A stretch of 64,000 bases of DNA from Saccharomycopsis fibuligera x Saccharomycopsis cf. fibuligera (lineage: Eukaryota; Ascomycota; Saccharomycetes; Ascoideales; Saccharomycopsidaceae). Under the pieces are notes generated by a model. That model searched no databases, had not been told where the DNA came from, and saw only the letters and a program-made list of their open reading frames with translations. The stretch is taken from contig CP012818.1 in assembly GCA_001936135.1 (NCBI GenBank), positions 2,581,873 to 2,645,872 on the forward strand, given 5' to 3'. The first letter of the stretch is position 1. Each line of letters opens with the position of its first letter. Shown in pieces: positions 48,335 through 59,370 of this stretch. The position numbers and the translations under genes were made by a program.

Positions 48335-50867
48335 TTCAAGTATAGCCGACGATACACTTATTCTTATCGACGGAGGAAGCCAGGCTACCCTCACCAATGA
48401 TTTATCACATATAGGGAATTACACGAATTATGATGATAATTACTACCCCAACGTAGACCTAACCACACTAGATGGTAATATCAAAATCCTAGGTCATGGC
48501 AAGATGAGATTGCGCATAGGAGACTCTATGATTAAGCTTGACTGCTATTATGCTCCCTCAGCACCATATGCTATTATAAATGAGAGCTCACTAATACAGA
48601 AACTAGACAGTTTCGATGTTAAAGTAATAGAAGTTGGAGGTAAAAAGAAAATTGTAAAGGTCCTTAAACATGGCCATTATAATCTTGAAATTGAGATAAT
48701 AGACGACCTTACATGGCTCAGTGGAAAGTATATTATTAAGAATAAAGTGAGATTAATAGCATCAGTTGGTAGTAGTCTTCATAGCATTCTAGGACACGTT
48801 AACAATAACTCATTAAAATCTTCCATCAAACACAACACAATTATAGCAGATCCAACAAAAATTGCATCACTAAATGCAAAGGAAGATTGCTATGAGTGTG
48901 CTATTGCAAAGGGAAAGAAACATGCAGCTGTCCCAAACTCGAGACTGGTGTACATAAAGAAAAATCCATTTGAAAACATGGTTTCGGATGTTTGCGAACT
49001 AGGTACGAAAATTAATGACACACCAAATTATTTTGTCACCTTTCGCGACCAGTACACCGGCTACACTAAAGTCTTCACCATGTACAAAAAGAATGAGGTA
49101 AAGGACAAGTTATTTCACTATATTCGATGGGTGAAAAATCAATTTGCTGAGCGCGGATTTCGTGTGAAAAGCCTCTTCACCGATAGGGGGACCGAATATC
49201 TAAACTCCGAGGTCACAGACATATTGAGTGAAGCCGGAATTGAATCACACACCACAAGCGGATACACTCCAGCATCCAACGGAATGTCGGAGCGCCTAAA
49301 TCAAACGCTATTAAGTGACGCGCGAACAATACTTCACAGTGGCAAACTAGAATCAAAATTCTGGCCAGAAGCAATACTTCACGTTACAACCATTCGTAAT
49401 ACGAAGTTAAAGACATCCGCAGCTAAACTAATAGGACTAGAACCACTCGATGCTAGGCGGCTACGTATATTCGGGGAAATTGTGAGTGTTCACATCCCAC
49501 CAAACGAAGGAAAACTTGAAACCAGAAGCCACATAGGAATCTATTTGGGACATGATGAACAAACATACGGAGTCACAACCTTCATTCCAGTCCCACTGAT
49601 GAAAAAGGGATTCTTTGAATACACCCGTCATGTTCGGTTCTTTAGACAAAGTATCCTCTACCCAGACTACATAAATCTCAAATTAAGTGGTGGAAAACTC
49701 GACAACATAGCATTTGAAAATGACAATCAGTATGACTTTTCTGTTGAAGATCACAACGAGATAAATTCAAGGGGGCAAGAACATGTCGAGGAGATATACT
49801 ATTCTGGGAATGATGAAGAAATTATGGACCCATATGAAAATGAGCGAGTTGACAGTGATTTTAACGAACAACCAACTATGCCAGAAACTGATGCAGAAGA
49901 AGAAGAAGCGATGAGAGAAGAGGATGATGATGAATATGGCAATGATGTACAGGAACAGAAACAAAATTATCTTGGAAATTCGAGACGAGTAGAATTTGAT
50001 AATAACAATAACAACCGCGAAGTTTTGGATCTGAGCAGCGAGTGGCAATCATTGGCACTGAGCACCAGTGTTACGAACGGAGACCATTCCAAAACCCCCA
50101 TAGAACAGGTCATCGTCTCTGACGAGGAAGACTCCCAGACACCGGTCGCGCCTGCGAAAACCACAAAACGCAAACTATCAGACATTCATGGCGAGCAACA
50201 ACCACTCAGTGAGGACGGGCAAACATTGCCACAAATAGGTGATGAACAACTACTACCCAATGAGGACGGTCTAAGACTGCATAAAATATTTGATAAGCAA
50301 CTACTACCCATTGAGGACGGGATAAAAGTGTCTCACCTACCTAATGAGCAACTACTACCCAATGAGGACGGTCTAAGACTGCATAAAATATTTGATAAGC
50401 AACTACTACCCATTGAGGACGGGATAAAAGTGTCACATCTACCTAATGAGCAGCTACTACCCAATGAGGACGGTCTAAGAATGCATAAAATATTTGATAA
50501 GCAATTACTACCCATTGAGGACGGGCTAAAACTGTCTCAATTACTTGATGAGCAGCTACTACCCAATGAGGACGGTCTAAGAATGCATAAAATATTTGAT
50601 AAGCAATTACTACCCATTGAGGACGGGCTAAAACTGTCTCAATTACTTGATGAGCAACAACTACCCACTGAACAATGCTGCTTAGGCTCATCGCGCACGA
50701 TGTGCCCGCCAGTGAAACTGATACCGAGTCACCAATCAAATCCGAGTGACACAATCACTCAAAGTGGTGATTCGAAGAACAAACCAACCACCCCATTTTG
50801 GCTCAAGTCTTTTACAAGCCTTAAAAGGAAATCAACTACGCATTTCCAAGCACCTTTATTAAGGTAA
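48318..50867 (+). pseudogene. pol: protease and integrase part, truncated
   Basis: The frame runs from the recoding site to a TAA at 50865-50867. Protease: L-I-L-I-D-G-G-S-Q-A-T-L at about 48358; the active-site triad is D-G-G where copia proteases usually have D-[ST]-G. Integrase HHCC zinc module: H-S-I-L-G-H ... C-Y-E-C at about 48780-48900. Catalytic D-D-E: V-S-D-V-C-E-L (~48990), F-T-D-R-G-T-E-Y (~49180), G-M-S-E-R-L-N-Q (~49283). A long acidic C-terminal region with D/E runs follows and ends in the 51-bp repeat array. RT is missing from this frame. Confidence 0.85.
50196..50654 (+). repeat. coding minisatellite, 51-bp unit, nine copies
   Basis: Nine contiguous 17-codon units, of which two alternating types (Q-L-L-P-N-E-D-G-L-R-L-H-K-I-F-D-K and Q-L-L-P-I-E-D-G-I-K-V-S-H-L-P-N-E) form a 102-bp higher-order repeat present four times. 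The first copy is diverged (Q-Q-P-L-S-E-D-G), and a partial tenth follows. It lies between integrase and RT, where Ty1/copia proteins are disordered and length-variable. The reading frame is preserved throughout. Confidence 0.9.
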
Positions 50868-51916
50868 ATACAGAAGGAATAGCTTGTGCAATTATTGGTA
50901 TTTTTGTTGATGATTTCCTTATAACTGCTGTTAGTGAACACGAATTAGACTCTATTGTCCGCCTGCTAATGGCAAAATACACAATCAAGATCATTGCAGC
51001 AGATCACGGTGGCAAACAGAAATTTCTAGGTACCGACCTAAAAGTGGAGAGAGGAAACGACAACCAAGTGGTCAGCATTCTGCTAGATCAAGAGCAGTAC
51101 ATCATCAACTCCTGCCGGGAGTATGATATACAAAGCCCTAACAGAATGTTAAAAACACCATTGACACCAGGTTTTTACTTTAATAGAAATGATCACCCAC
51201 TCGACGTTGATCAACGAGAGTTGAACACAAGGGTAACCCAGTATCGAAGATTGATTGGAACACTATTATATATTGGTACAATGAGTCGGCCAGACGCACT
51301 TTATGCAATAAATTATCTAGATAAATTTTCTCATTATCCACACCGAGTCTTGTTTGATCAAATTATTAGAGTATTCGGCTATCTACTACAGACAAAGGAA
51401 AGAGCGCTTAGATATGGAGAAGATAAAAGCGATAAGAGACTAATAGGTTACAGTGATAGCGATTATGCACAAGAACCAGAGAATAGTCGGTCTACAATAG
51501 GATATCTCTTCCGCTTAAATAATGCCAACATTCACTGGAAATCCACACAAACATCTTTAACGTGTCAATCATCTACTGAAGCAGAATTACAAGCGGTTAC
51601 AGCAGCTACCAATGAAGCGTCTTGGCTAAATGAATTATTGATATTCATTGGTCTCGTTAAAGAACGATTACCGTACTTATTGAAGGTTGACAATACGTCT
51701 GCCATAAAGAAAGTCATCAATGGTAATTTTTCATCAAAATCTAAACATTATGCTGTGCGTTTGAACGTTGCCCTAGACAGATACCAGGGACATGAATTTA
51801 CCATTGAGCATGTACCGTCATCACTACAGCTAGCAGATATACTCACAAAGCCAGTTACTACGGTGATCATGAGTAACATATGTGACTTAGTTTTTGAGCC
51901 ACGAAATACAGTTTAA
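50825..51916 (+). pseudogene. pol: C-terminal RT and RNase H fragment
   Basis: Open in a different frame from the integrase part, after a TAA at 50822-50824. It starts in mid-RT (N-Y-A-F-P-S-T-F-I-K) and includes the YxDD-type box F-V-D-D-F-L-I near 50918. RNase H follows: G-Y-S-D-S-D-Y-A with catalytic Asp, S-S-T-E-A-E-L-Q-A with Glu, and L-A-D-I-L-T-K-P near the end. The RT fingers and first catalytic Asp region, around 200 residues in relatives, are missing at the junction near 50825. This deletion alone disables the element. Confidence 0.85.
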
Positions 51917-51923
51917 GGGGGTA
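51915..51923 (+). other. polypurine tract before the 3' LTR
   Basis: AAGGGGGTA directly precedes the TGTTGG of the 3' LTR and overlaps the RNase H stop codon, the normal position of the plus-strand primer in LTR elements. Confidence 0.75.
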
Positions 51924-52317
51924 TGTTGGATTTATACCAATTAACATCTTTCATACCGTCCATTTGGTATAATCTCCTTTTTGGTAAACTGCCTTTTGCG
52001 GCCGAGAACATTTGAGCGCACGCATGATTGCTAAGGAGAACAACATCAAAGATGTGATGGAAAATTTTTCATCACCTGAGCATTATGGGTGAGTAATGAA
52101 ATTATTATATATAGTCTGAAAGACAGAATGTTTTTATTAAATGATATAGTTTATAATAAGTAAGGAAATATAAGTCCAATTTCATTACTAAAGAAAAATA
52201 TTAGTATCTCAGTAAGTGGCTATCCTTCACTACTAGAGGAGAGACTAGTCTAACCAGTGCTATCCAGAGGGGACAACCTCAGGTATGGGTAGCAGATATA
52301 GTCACTATACTCCGACA
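51924..52317 (+). repeat. 3' LTR of the copia element
   Basis: 394 bp; I saw no difference from the 5' LTR when comparing block by block. It ends CCGACA and is followed by the target duplication CCATC. Confidence 0.95.
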
Positions 52318-52322
52318 CCATC

Positions 52323-52640
52323 AGTGGATACCCAGAAGATAATATGTGACGAACATTGAGTTCTAGACCAACAAACCTGAATACAGTTAACCAATATTTA
52401 TTACTGAATAACTTCACGAATCTTTTATCTTGGTGCAAGATACACGTATTTACTACTATTAATAGCGAATCAATAACATGTTTTGTATTCAGTCTGATTA
52501 TTATTTAAAGAGGGTTCAACCCAATATTTTTATATATTTATTATTAGTCAGTTATATTTGAAATACAAGGCTTTTATCTCTAAAAACATGAACCCTGAGA
52601 TGTCAGTATTCCGTAACTATACTTCGACAACTTCAATGCC
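52323..52640. repeat. old AT-rich repeats, right of the copia insertion
   Basis: Continuation of the sequence interrupted at 46710. CCATC-AGTGGATACCCAGAAGATA resembles the uninterrupted CCATC-AGTAGATACTCAGAAGATA at 46176-46199. ACATTGAGTTCT with CAACAAAC[CT]TGAATACAG-type sequence and CAACCCAA then TATATATTTATTATTAG recur here. It abuts the tRNA-Phe gene. Confidence 0.6.
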
Positions 52641-52709
52641 TGTGGTTTGAGGGTTGAATTGGAACACAGATAGAGGCCACCTCCCAGTTTTAAATCAAAA
52701 TTTTATTGA

Positions 52710-52802
52710 GCGGACTTAGCTCAGTTGGGAGAGCGTCAGACTGAAGTCAAGTTGAAACTTAGAGATATCTGAAGGTCCTGTGTTCGATCCACAGAGTTCG
52801 CA
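52710..52802 (+). tRNA. tRNA-Phe(GAA) with 20-nt intron
   Basis: The acceptor stem GCGGACT pairs with AGTTCGC (one G-T), followed by discriminator A at 52802. D-arm GCTCAGTTGGGAGAGC. The anticodon stem TCAGA/TCTGA encloses C-T-G-A-A-G, with anticodon GAA at 52743-52745. T-arm CTGTG-TTCGATC-CACAG. The intron at 52747-52766 lies one base 3' of the anticodon, the standard eukaryotic position. The mature sequence is almost that of S. cerevisiae tRNA-Phe. CCA is not encoded, as expected. The upstream repeats and retrotransposon fit the habit of yeast elements to insert near Pol III genes. Confidence 0.97.
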
Positions 52803-52806
52803 AATC

Positions 52807-52810
52807 TTTT
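52807..52810 (+). terminator. RNA polymerase III terminator of tRNA-Phe
   Basis: TTTT, four bases after the tRNA 3' end. Confidence 0.8.
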
Positions 52811-52953
52811 GGCTGTTTATTGTATATTTTGGTTTATGTTGAAGTAGGTTTTTTTTTTTTTTTTTTTTTTGCTTCTGTTCGACTTCTTCGTTTGTCGCAG
52901 TATCCTGCGTACTTGGCATCTTGCGACGCTTGCAGCCTCAATATTTGCCCGCT

Positions 52954-54628
52954 TTGGCCCCAAATCAAATTTTCCCTTACTTTTCGCCAAACCAAAATTC
53001 CGTGATTTTCCCTGTTTTGTACTAGGCGCGCCAAACCGCATGTTTTCTCCGCGCTCAACCGGATTCTCTCCATGCAGGATCTTCTCCCTCAGTTTCCCTA
53101 TTTATCCACTTGCAGATTTCATACATAATCTGGTATTTAATTTCCCTTTGTTGTATAGCTGTTAGGGCTGTGTCGCGGCCTACTGGCTTTTTGTGTCTTC
53201 TAGTTGACTCTCCTCCATATAAAGTATAAATATTCTTCAAGTGGCCACTAGCTGTACTTCGTGGGCTCAGTAAACAATTTGTCCTTGAACAATTGGTCGT
53301 GGTTTTCATCTTGGTTACACAGAAAACCTCATACCAAAACACCAAACCAACATTAGTTTTGCAGTATGTTGTCTAATTGTGAATTATTTAGTTCCTGATT
53401 GACTGTTTTTTCTGTCAAGATATAGTCTCAATTGTCATGCGGCTGCCAGAAAATGCATGTGGACTGTTCTTACATAGTGCATTCATATGTATTGCTTTTC
53501 TCTTGTACATACCGGGGGAACAATGTATCTATGCTCTACAAGATGTCACATAATGATGCACCGAATGAATAACAACGCCACAACCGGTCTGTGGAAAAGG
53601 ATAACTATGTTTGAGAGCACATACATATTTGCCGGTGGTTCATATATTAGTTGAATTGCTAGACTTTGATGTCAGTTGGATGATTGTAAGTAGCGCATTG
53701 TCAGATAAAGCAGTTCAAGCAGAGGCTGGAGCATGGGCAAACTTTGTCTGTGTTCTTCTGGTTTTTTGTTGGAGTCAAGTGTGTCGCAATAAACGGTTGG
53801 TCTAGATGATGGCACTGCTGGTTGGCATATTTTGCGATATTTGAGTTTCATTTGTATGAAAGAAGCAGCTGAAGAATCGGCTGAGAAAGTGTCAAGATAC
53901 TATAGATAGCACAGTAGAATATGTGAAAAAGATAAAATTAAAAAGCACCGGACTAAGATTGGGTTGTACCACAGAGGAGGCTAAAAAACGTATACTATGG
54001 CTTAACTCGTGTGCAGTGCTGTTATTGTACACTGGGCGTAGGCAACTTACTCATTGATATCGGTGATCTTCTCTGCATACTGTTTAGTGGGCAGCTCGGA
54101 TCAGCTAATCTAGAAAAAGGAGTGGCAGCAGCTTTAGATGTGGCAAGAAGACAAACAAGGCGATTGGAGGATCAAAGTCAGAGTACAAGGACAATAAACA
54201 ATGCAATATACAGCTGATGTGGTAGCTATAAGAGGCACATATGTGTTGCATGTTGGGACGGTAGTAGGCAGATCAGCAGGGCTAGGGAAAATAGTACAGA
54301 TGCAGTTTGATATTGCTTACTTGGATATCGCAGTGGCAGAAATAGCAAGTGCTAGTTAGTGAGGTGCATTTTGCTTGAAAGACACAATGCATCTCAGTTT
54401 CCCGAGAATAGCTCAAATGTGACAAGAAGACGAAAAAAAAACATTGCTTTAGACTCAAGTAATTTTTGCAATTGCTATAAACAGTAAATGATAACAGGTG
54501 AAACGATTAAGATAATGTAATGTCAAAGTATGCGTAGAGATTAGCAAAATAAATGGTCAAAAAAAAGTGACAAGAGTTGCTGGCAATACTGGAAGCATTT
54601 AAAAAAAATAAATAAAACATAAAAACTG

Positions 54629-54661
<33 letters not shown>

Positions 54662-54758
54662 ATTTTAACAGAATGTGCTAGAGTAGTATACTTCTTGGAG
54701 GAGCTACTATGGTCGGGTACACAATGGTCAAATAGAAATGCAAGCAAGGCACTCACAG
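52954..54758. repeat. subtelomere-like repeat, copy 1
   Basis: Nearly the same sequence recurs at 55254 (offset +2297) and, with a deletion, at 57767. Landmarks: CATGCAGGATCTTCTCCCTC, CCGGGGGAACAATG, CAATAAACGGTTGGTCTAGA. Copy 1 runs to the A31 tract (about 54630-54660) and stops where the 266-bp array begins. It lacks about 110 bp present in copy 3 near 58830-58940. Short frames inside are repeated with the DNA and show no coding signature. Confidence 0.85.
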
Positions 54759-55245
54759 TCTACTTGCCCGCTTTGGCCCCCAACCGCCTCCTCGCCAAAA
54801 TCCCTCTTTACTATGGGTTCCGCCAATCCACCGCTATCTGGTCCCCCGAACCACCTCGCCCAGCTTTTTGCCCTGCTAACTAGCCTGTAATTTGCTATAT
54901 AATCTAGTTCTACGCCATCCATAGTATTTGTTCTGGCTTTTTCCACCATTTTCTCGCCCATCCCCTTCCTCGGTCATCCTACTTGCCCGCTTTGGCCCCC
55001 AACCGCACTTTTCACATACTATCCCCCCAACCGCCTCCTCGCCAAAATCCCTCTTTACTATGGGTTCCGCCAATCCACCGCTATCTGGTCCCCCGAACCA
55101 CCTCGCCCAGCTTTTTGCCCTATATACTCGTCTAAATCTGCTAAGTAGCCTGTAATTTGCTATATAATCTAGTTCTACGCCATCCATAGTATTTGTTCTG
55201 GCTTTTTCCACCATTTTCTCGCCCATCCCTTCCTCGGTCATCCTG
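54759..55245. repeat. 266-bp repeat array 1, two units
   Basis: Units begin at 54761 (219 bp, lacking an internal segment around CACTTTTCACATACTATCCC) and 54980 (about 266 bp). Landmarks: TACTTGCCCGCTTTGGCCCC at the start and CCCTTCCTCGGTCATCCT at the end. C-rich on the plus strand. Confidence 0.9.
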
Positions 55246-55253
55246 TGGCGTTG

Positions 55254-56188
55254 GCCCCGAACCAAATTTTCCCTTACTTTTCGCCAAACCAAAATTCCGT
55301 GATTTTCCCTGTTTTGTACTAGTCGCGCCGAACCGCATGTTTTCTCCGCGCTCAACCGGATTATCTCCATGCAGGATCTTCTCCCTCAGTTTCCCTATTT
55401 ATCCACTTGCAGATTTCATACATAATCTGGTATTTAATTTCCCTTTGTTGTATAGCTGTTAGGGCTGTGTCGCGGCCTACTGGCTTTTTGTGTCTTCTAG
55501 TTGACTCTCCTCCATATAAAGTATAAATATTCTTCAAGTGGCCACTAGCTGTACTTCGTGGGCTCAGTAAACAATTTGTCCTTGAACAATTGGTCGTGGT
55601 TTTCATCTTGGTTACACAGAAAACCTCATACCAAAACACCAAACCAACATTAGTTTTGCAGTATGTTGTCTAATTGTGAATTATTTAGTTCCTGATTGAC
55701 TGTTTTTTCTGTCAAGATATAGTCTCAATTGTCATGCGGCTGCCAGAAAATGCATGTGGACTGTTCTTACATAGTGCATTCATATGTATTGCTTTTCTCT
55801 TGTACATACCGGGGGAACAATGTATCTATGCTCTACAAGATGTCACATAATCAAGCACCGAATGAATAACAACGCCAGAACCGGTCTGTGGAAAAGGATA
55901 ACTATGTTTGAGAGCACATACATATTTGCCGGTGGTTCATATATTAGTTGAATTGCTAGACTTTGATGTCAGTTGGATGATTGTAAGTAGCGCATTGTCA
56001 GATAAAGCAGTTCAAGCAGAGGCTGGAGCATGGGCAAACTTTGTCTGTGTTCTTCTGGTTTTTTGTTGGAGTCAAGTGTGTCGCAATAAACGGTTGGTCT
56101 AGATGATGGCACTGCTGGTTGGCATATTTTGCGATATTTGAGTTTCATTTGTATGAAAGAAGCAGCTGAAGAATCGGCTGAGAAAGTG
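55254..56188. repeat. subtelomere-like repeat, copy 2, truncated
   Basis: Matches copy 1 from 52957 to about 53889 with few differences, then ends abruptly at CGGCTGAGAAAGTG, where the second 266-bp array starts. The clean junction suggests that the array and the long repeat were shuffled by recombination. Confidence 0.85.
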
Positions 56189-57766
56189 CCTACTTGCCCG
56201 CTTTGGCCCCCAACCGCACTTTTCACATACTATCCCCCCAACCGCCTCCTCGCCAAAATCCCTCTTTACTATGGGTTCCGCCAATCCACCGCTACCTGGT
56301 CCCCCGAACCACCTCGCCCAGCCTGCCTGCCCTATATACACATCTAAATCTGCTAAGTAGCCTGTAGTGTGTTCTCTAGTTTCAATCTACGCCATCCATA
56401 GTATTTGTTCTGGCTTTTTCCACCATTTTCTCGCCCATCCCCTTCCTCGGTCATCCTACTTGCCCGCTTTGGCCCCCAACCGCACTTTTCACATACTATC
56501 CCCCCAACCGCCTCCTCGCCAAAATCCCTCTTTACTATGGGTTCCGCCAATCCACCGCTATCTGGTCCCCCGAACCACCTCGCCCAGCTTTTTGCCCTGC
56601 TAACTAGCCTGTAATTTGCTATATAATCTAGTTCTACGCCATCCATAGTATTTGTTCTGGCTTTTTCCACCATTTTCTCGCCCATCCCCTTCCTCGGTCA
56701 TCCTACTTGCCCGCTTTGGCCCCCAACCGCACTTTTCACATACTATCCCCCCAACCGCCTCCTCGCCAAAATCCCTCTTTACTATGGGTTCCGCCAATCC
56801 ACCGCTACCTGGTCCCCCGAACCACCTCGCCCAGCCTGCCTGCCCTATATACTCGTCTAAATCTGCTAAGTAGCCTGTAATTTGCTATATAATCTAGTTC
56901 TACGCCATCCATAGTATTTGTTCTGGCTTTTTCCACCATTTTCTCGCCCATCCCCTTCCTCGGTCATCCTACTTGCCCGCTTTGGCCCCCAACCGCACTT
57001 TTCACATACTATCCCCCCAACCGCCTCCTCGCCAAAATCCCTCTTTACTATGGGTTCCGCCAATCCACCGCTACCTGGTCCCCCGAACCACCTCGCCCAG
57101 CCTGCCTGCCCTATATACTCGTCTAAATCTGCTAAGTAGCCTGTAATTTGCTATATAATCTAGTTCTACGCCATCCATAGTATTTGTTCTGGCTTTTTCC
57201 ACCATTTTCTCGCCCATCCCCTTCCTCGGTCATCCTACTTGCCCGCTTTGGCCCCCAACCGCACTTTTCACATACTATCCCCCCAACCGCCTCCTCGCCA
57301 AAATCCCTCTTTACTATGGGTTCCGCCAATCCACCGCTACCTGGTCCCCCGAACCACCTCGTCCAGCCTGCCTGCCCTATATACACATCTAAATCTGCTA
57401 AGTAGCCTGTAGTGTGTTCTCTAGTTTCAATCTACGCCATCCATAGTATTTGTTCTGGCTTTTTCCACCATTTTCTCGCCCATCCCCTTCCTCGGTCATC
57501 CTACTTGCCCGCTTTGGCCCCCAACCGCACTTTTCACATACTATCCCCCCAACCGCCTCCTCGCCAAAATCCCTCTTTACTATGGGTTCCGCCAATCCAC
57601 CGCTATCTGGTCCCCCGAACCACCTCGCCCAGCTTTTTGCCCTATATACTCGTCTAAATTTGCTAACTAGCCTGTAATTTGCTATATAATCTAGTTCTAC
57701 GCCATCCATAGTATTTGTTCTGGCTTTTTCCACCATTTTCTCGCCCATCCCCTTCCTCGGTCATCC
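56189..57766. repeat. 266-bp repeat array 2, six units
   Basis: Units start at 56191, 56457, 56704, 56970, 57236 and 57502. Spacing is 266 bp except 247 bp between the second and third, where a segment around ATATACTCGTCTAAATCTGC is missing. Two sub-variants alternate (CTATCTGG...CTTTTTGCC and CTACCTGG...CCTGCCTGCC; AATTTGCTATATAATC and AGTGTGTTCTCTAG). Near-identity between units implies recent homogenisation. Confidence 0.95.
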
Positions 57767-59370
57767 TGTGGCATTGGCCCCGAACCAAATTTTCCCTTAC
57801 TTGTCGCCAAACCAAAATTCCGTGATTTTCCCTGTTTTGTACTAGTCGCGCCGAACCGCATGTTTTCTCCGCGCTCAACCGGATTATCTCCATGCAGGAT
57901 CTTCTCCCTCAGTTTCCCTATTTATCCACTTGCAGATTTCATACATAATCTAATATTTAGTTTTCCTTTGTTGTATAGCTGTTTGCGCTGTGTCGCGGCC
58001 TACTGGCTTTTTGTGTCTTCTGGTGGACTGTTCTTACATAGTGCATTCATATGTATTGCTTTTCTCTTGTACATACCGGGGGAACAATGTATCTATGCTC
58101 TACAAGATGTCACATAATGATGCACCGAATGAATAACAACGCCACAACCGGTCTGTGGAAAAGGATAACTATGTTTGAGAGCACATACATATTTGCCGGT
58201 GGTTCATATATTAGTTGAATTGCTAGACTTTGATGTCAGTTGGATGATTGTAAGTAGCGCATTGTCAGATAAAGCAGTTCAAGCAGAGGCTGGAGCATGG
58301 GCAAACTTTGTCTGTGTTCTTCTGGTTTTTTGTTGGAGTCAAGTGTGTCGCAATAAACGGTTGGTCTAGATGATGGCACTGCTGGTTGGCATATTTTGCG
58401 ATATTTGAGTTTCATTTGTATGAAAGAAGCAGCTGAAGAATCGGCTGAGAAAGTGTCAAGATACTATAGATAGCACAGTAGAATATGTGAAAAAGATAAA
58501 ATTAAAAAGCACCGGAGTAAGATTGGGTTGTAGCACAGAGGAGGCTAAAAAACGTATACTATGGCTTAACTCGTGTGCAGTGCTGTTATTGTACACTGGG
58601 CGTAGGCAACTTACTCATTGATATCGGTGATCTTCTCTGCATACTGTTTAGTGGGCAGCTCGGATCAGCTAATCTAGAAAAAGGAGTGGCAGCAGCTTTA
58701 GATGTGGCAAGAAGACAAACAAGGCGATTGGAGGATCAAAGACAGAGTACAAGGACAATAAACAATGCAATATACAGCTGATGTGGTAGTTATAAGAGGC
58801 ACATATGTGTTGAATGTTGGGACGGTACTAGGCACTGGATTGGTTTTGTATAAAGTCAAAGATGGGATATTCTAAATGGGTGATGGAAGGTGACGAAGGG
58901 TGACGGTTTTGATATCGGCGTTGTTTTGTACATTGCTGTGGAGGCAGATCAGCAGATCTAGGGAAAATAGTACAGATGCAGTTTGATATTGCTTACTTGG
59001 ATATCGCAGTGGCAGAAATAGAAAGTGCTAGTTAGTGGGGTGCATCGTGCTTGAATGACACAATGCATCTCAGCTTCCCGAGAGTAGCTCAAACGAGACA
59101 AGAAGGCGAAAAAAAACATTGCTTTACACTCAAGTAATTTTTGCAATTGCTATAAACAGTAAATGATAACAGGTGAAACGATTAAGATAATGTAACGTCA
59201 AGGTATGCGTAGAGATTAGCAAGCTAAATGGTCAAAAAAAAACAATAAAAAAAAAAAAAAAAAACTTTTTAGCAGAATGTGCTAGAGTAGTATACTTCTT
59301 GGAGGAGCTGTTATGGTCGCGCACACAATGGTGAAATAAAAATGCAAGGCACTCACTGCTTGTAATATTT
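57767..59370. repeat. subtelomere-like repeat, copy 3
   Basis: Starts GGCATTGGCCCCGAACC as copy 2 does. It lacks about 250 bp relative to copies 1 and 2 (the junction is at about 58020, GTCTTCTGGTGGACTG), then continues as copy 1 beyond the point where copy 2 stops. Offset to copy 1 is +4564 after the deletion. It contains an extra ~110-bp segment near 58830-58940. Confidence 0.85.

Larger units (their letters stand above)
46711..52317 (+). mobile_element. Ty1/copia-type LTR retrotransposon, defective, 5.6 kb
   Basis: Two 394-bp LTRs in direct orientation look identical by eye and are bounded by TG...CA. CCATC flanks the element on both sides (46706-46710 and 52318-52322), a 5-bp target duplication. 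Internal order is gag, protease, integrase, reverse transcriptase, RNase H: integrase before RT defines the copia/Ty1 group. Identical LTRs mean a recent insertion, yet gag is frameshifted near its start and the first part of RT is deleted. The copy cannot make its own enzymes and was probably either mobilised by an intact relative or damaged soon after. It inserted into older repeats 393 bp upstream of a tRNA-Phe gene. Confidence 0.95.

Noticed and set aside
53611-53805. 64-codon frame repeated identically at 55908 and 58175
   Set aside because: Starts at TTG; identity reflects recent DNA duplication, not protein selection, and no domain is present.
54876-57893. Minus-strand frames across the 266-bp array (for example G-E-K-M-V-E-K-A-R)
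   Set aside because: 266 is not a multiple of three, so frames shift between units; no start context.
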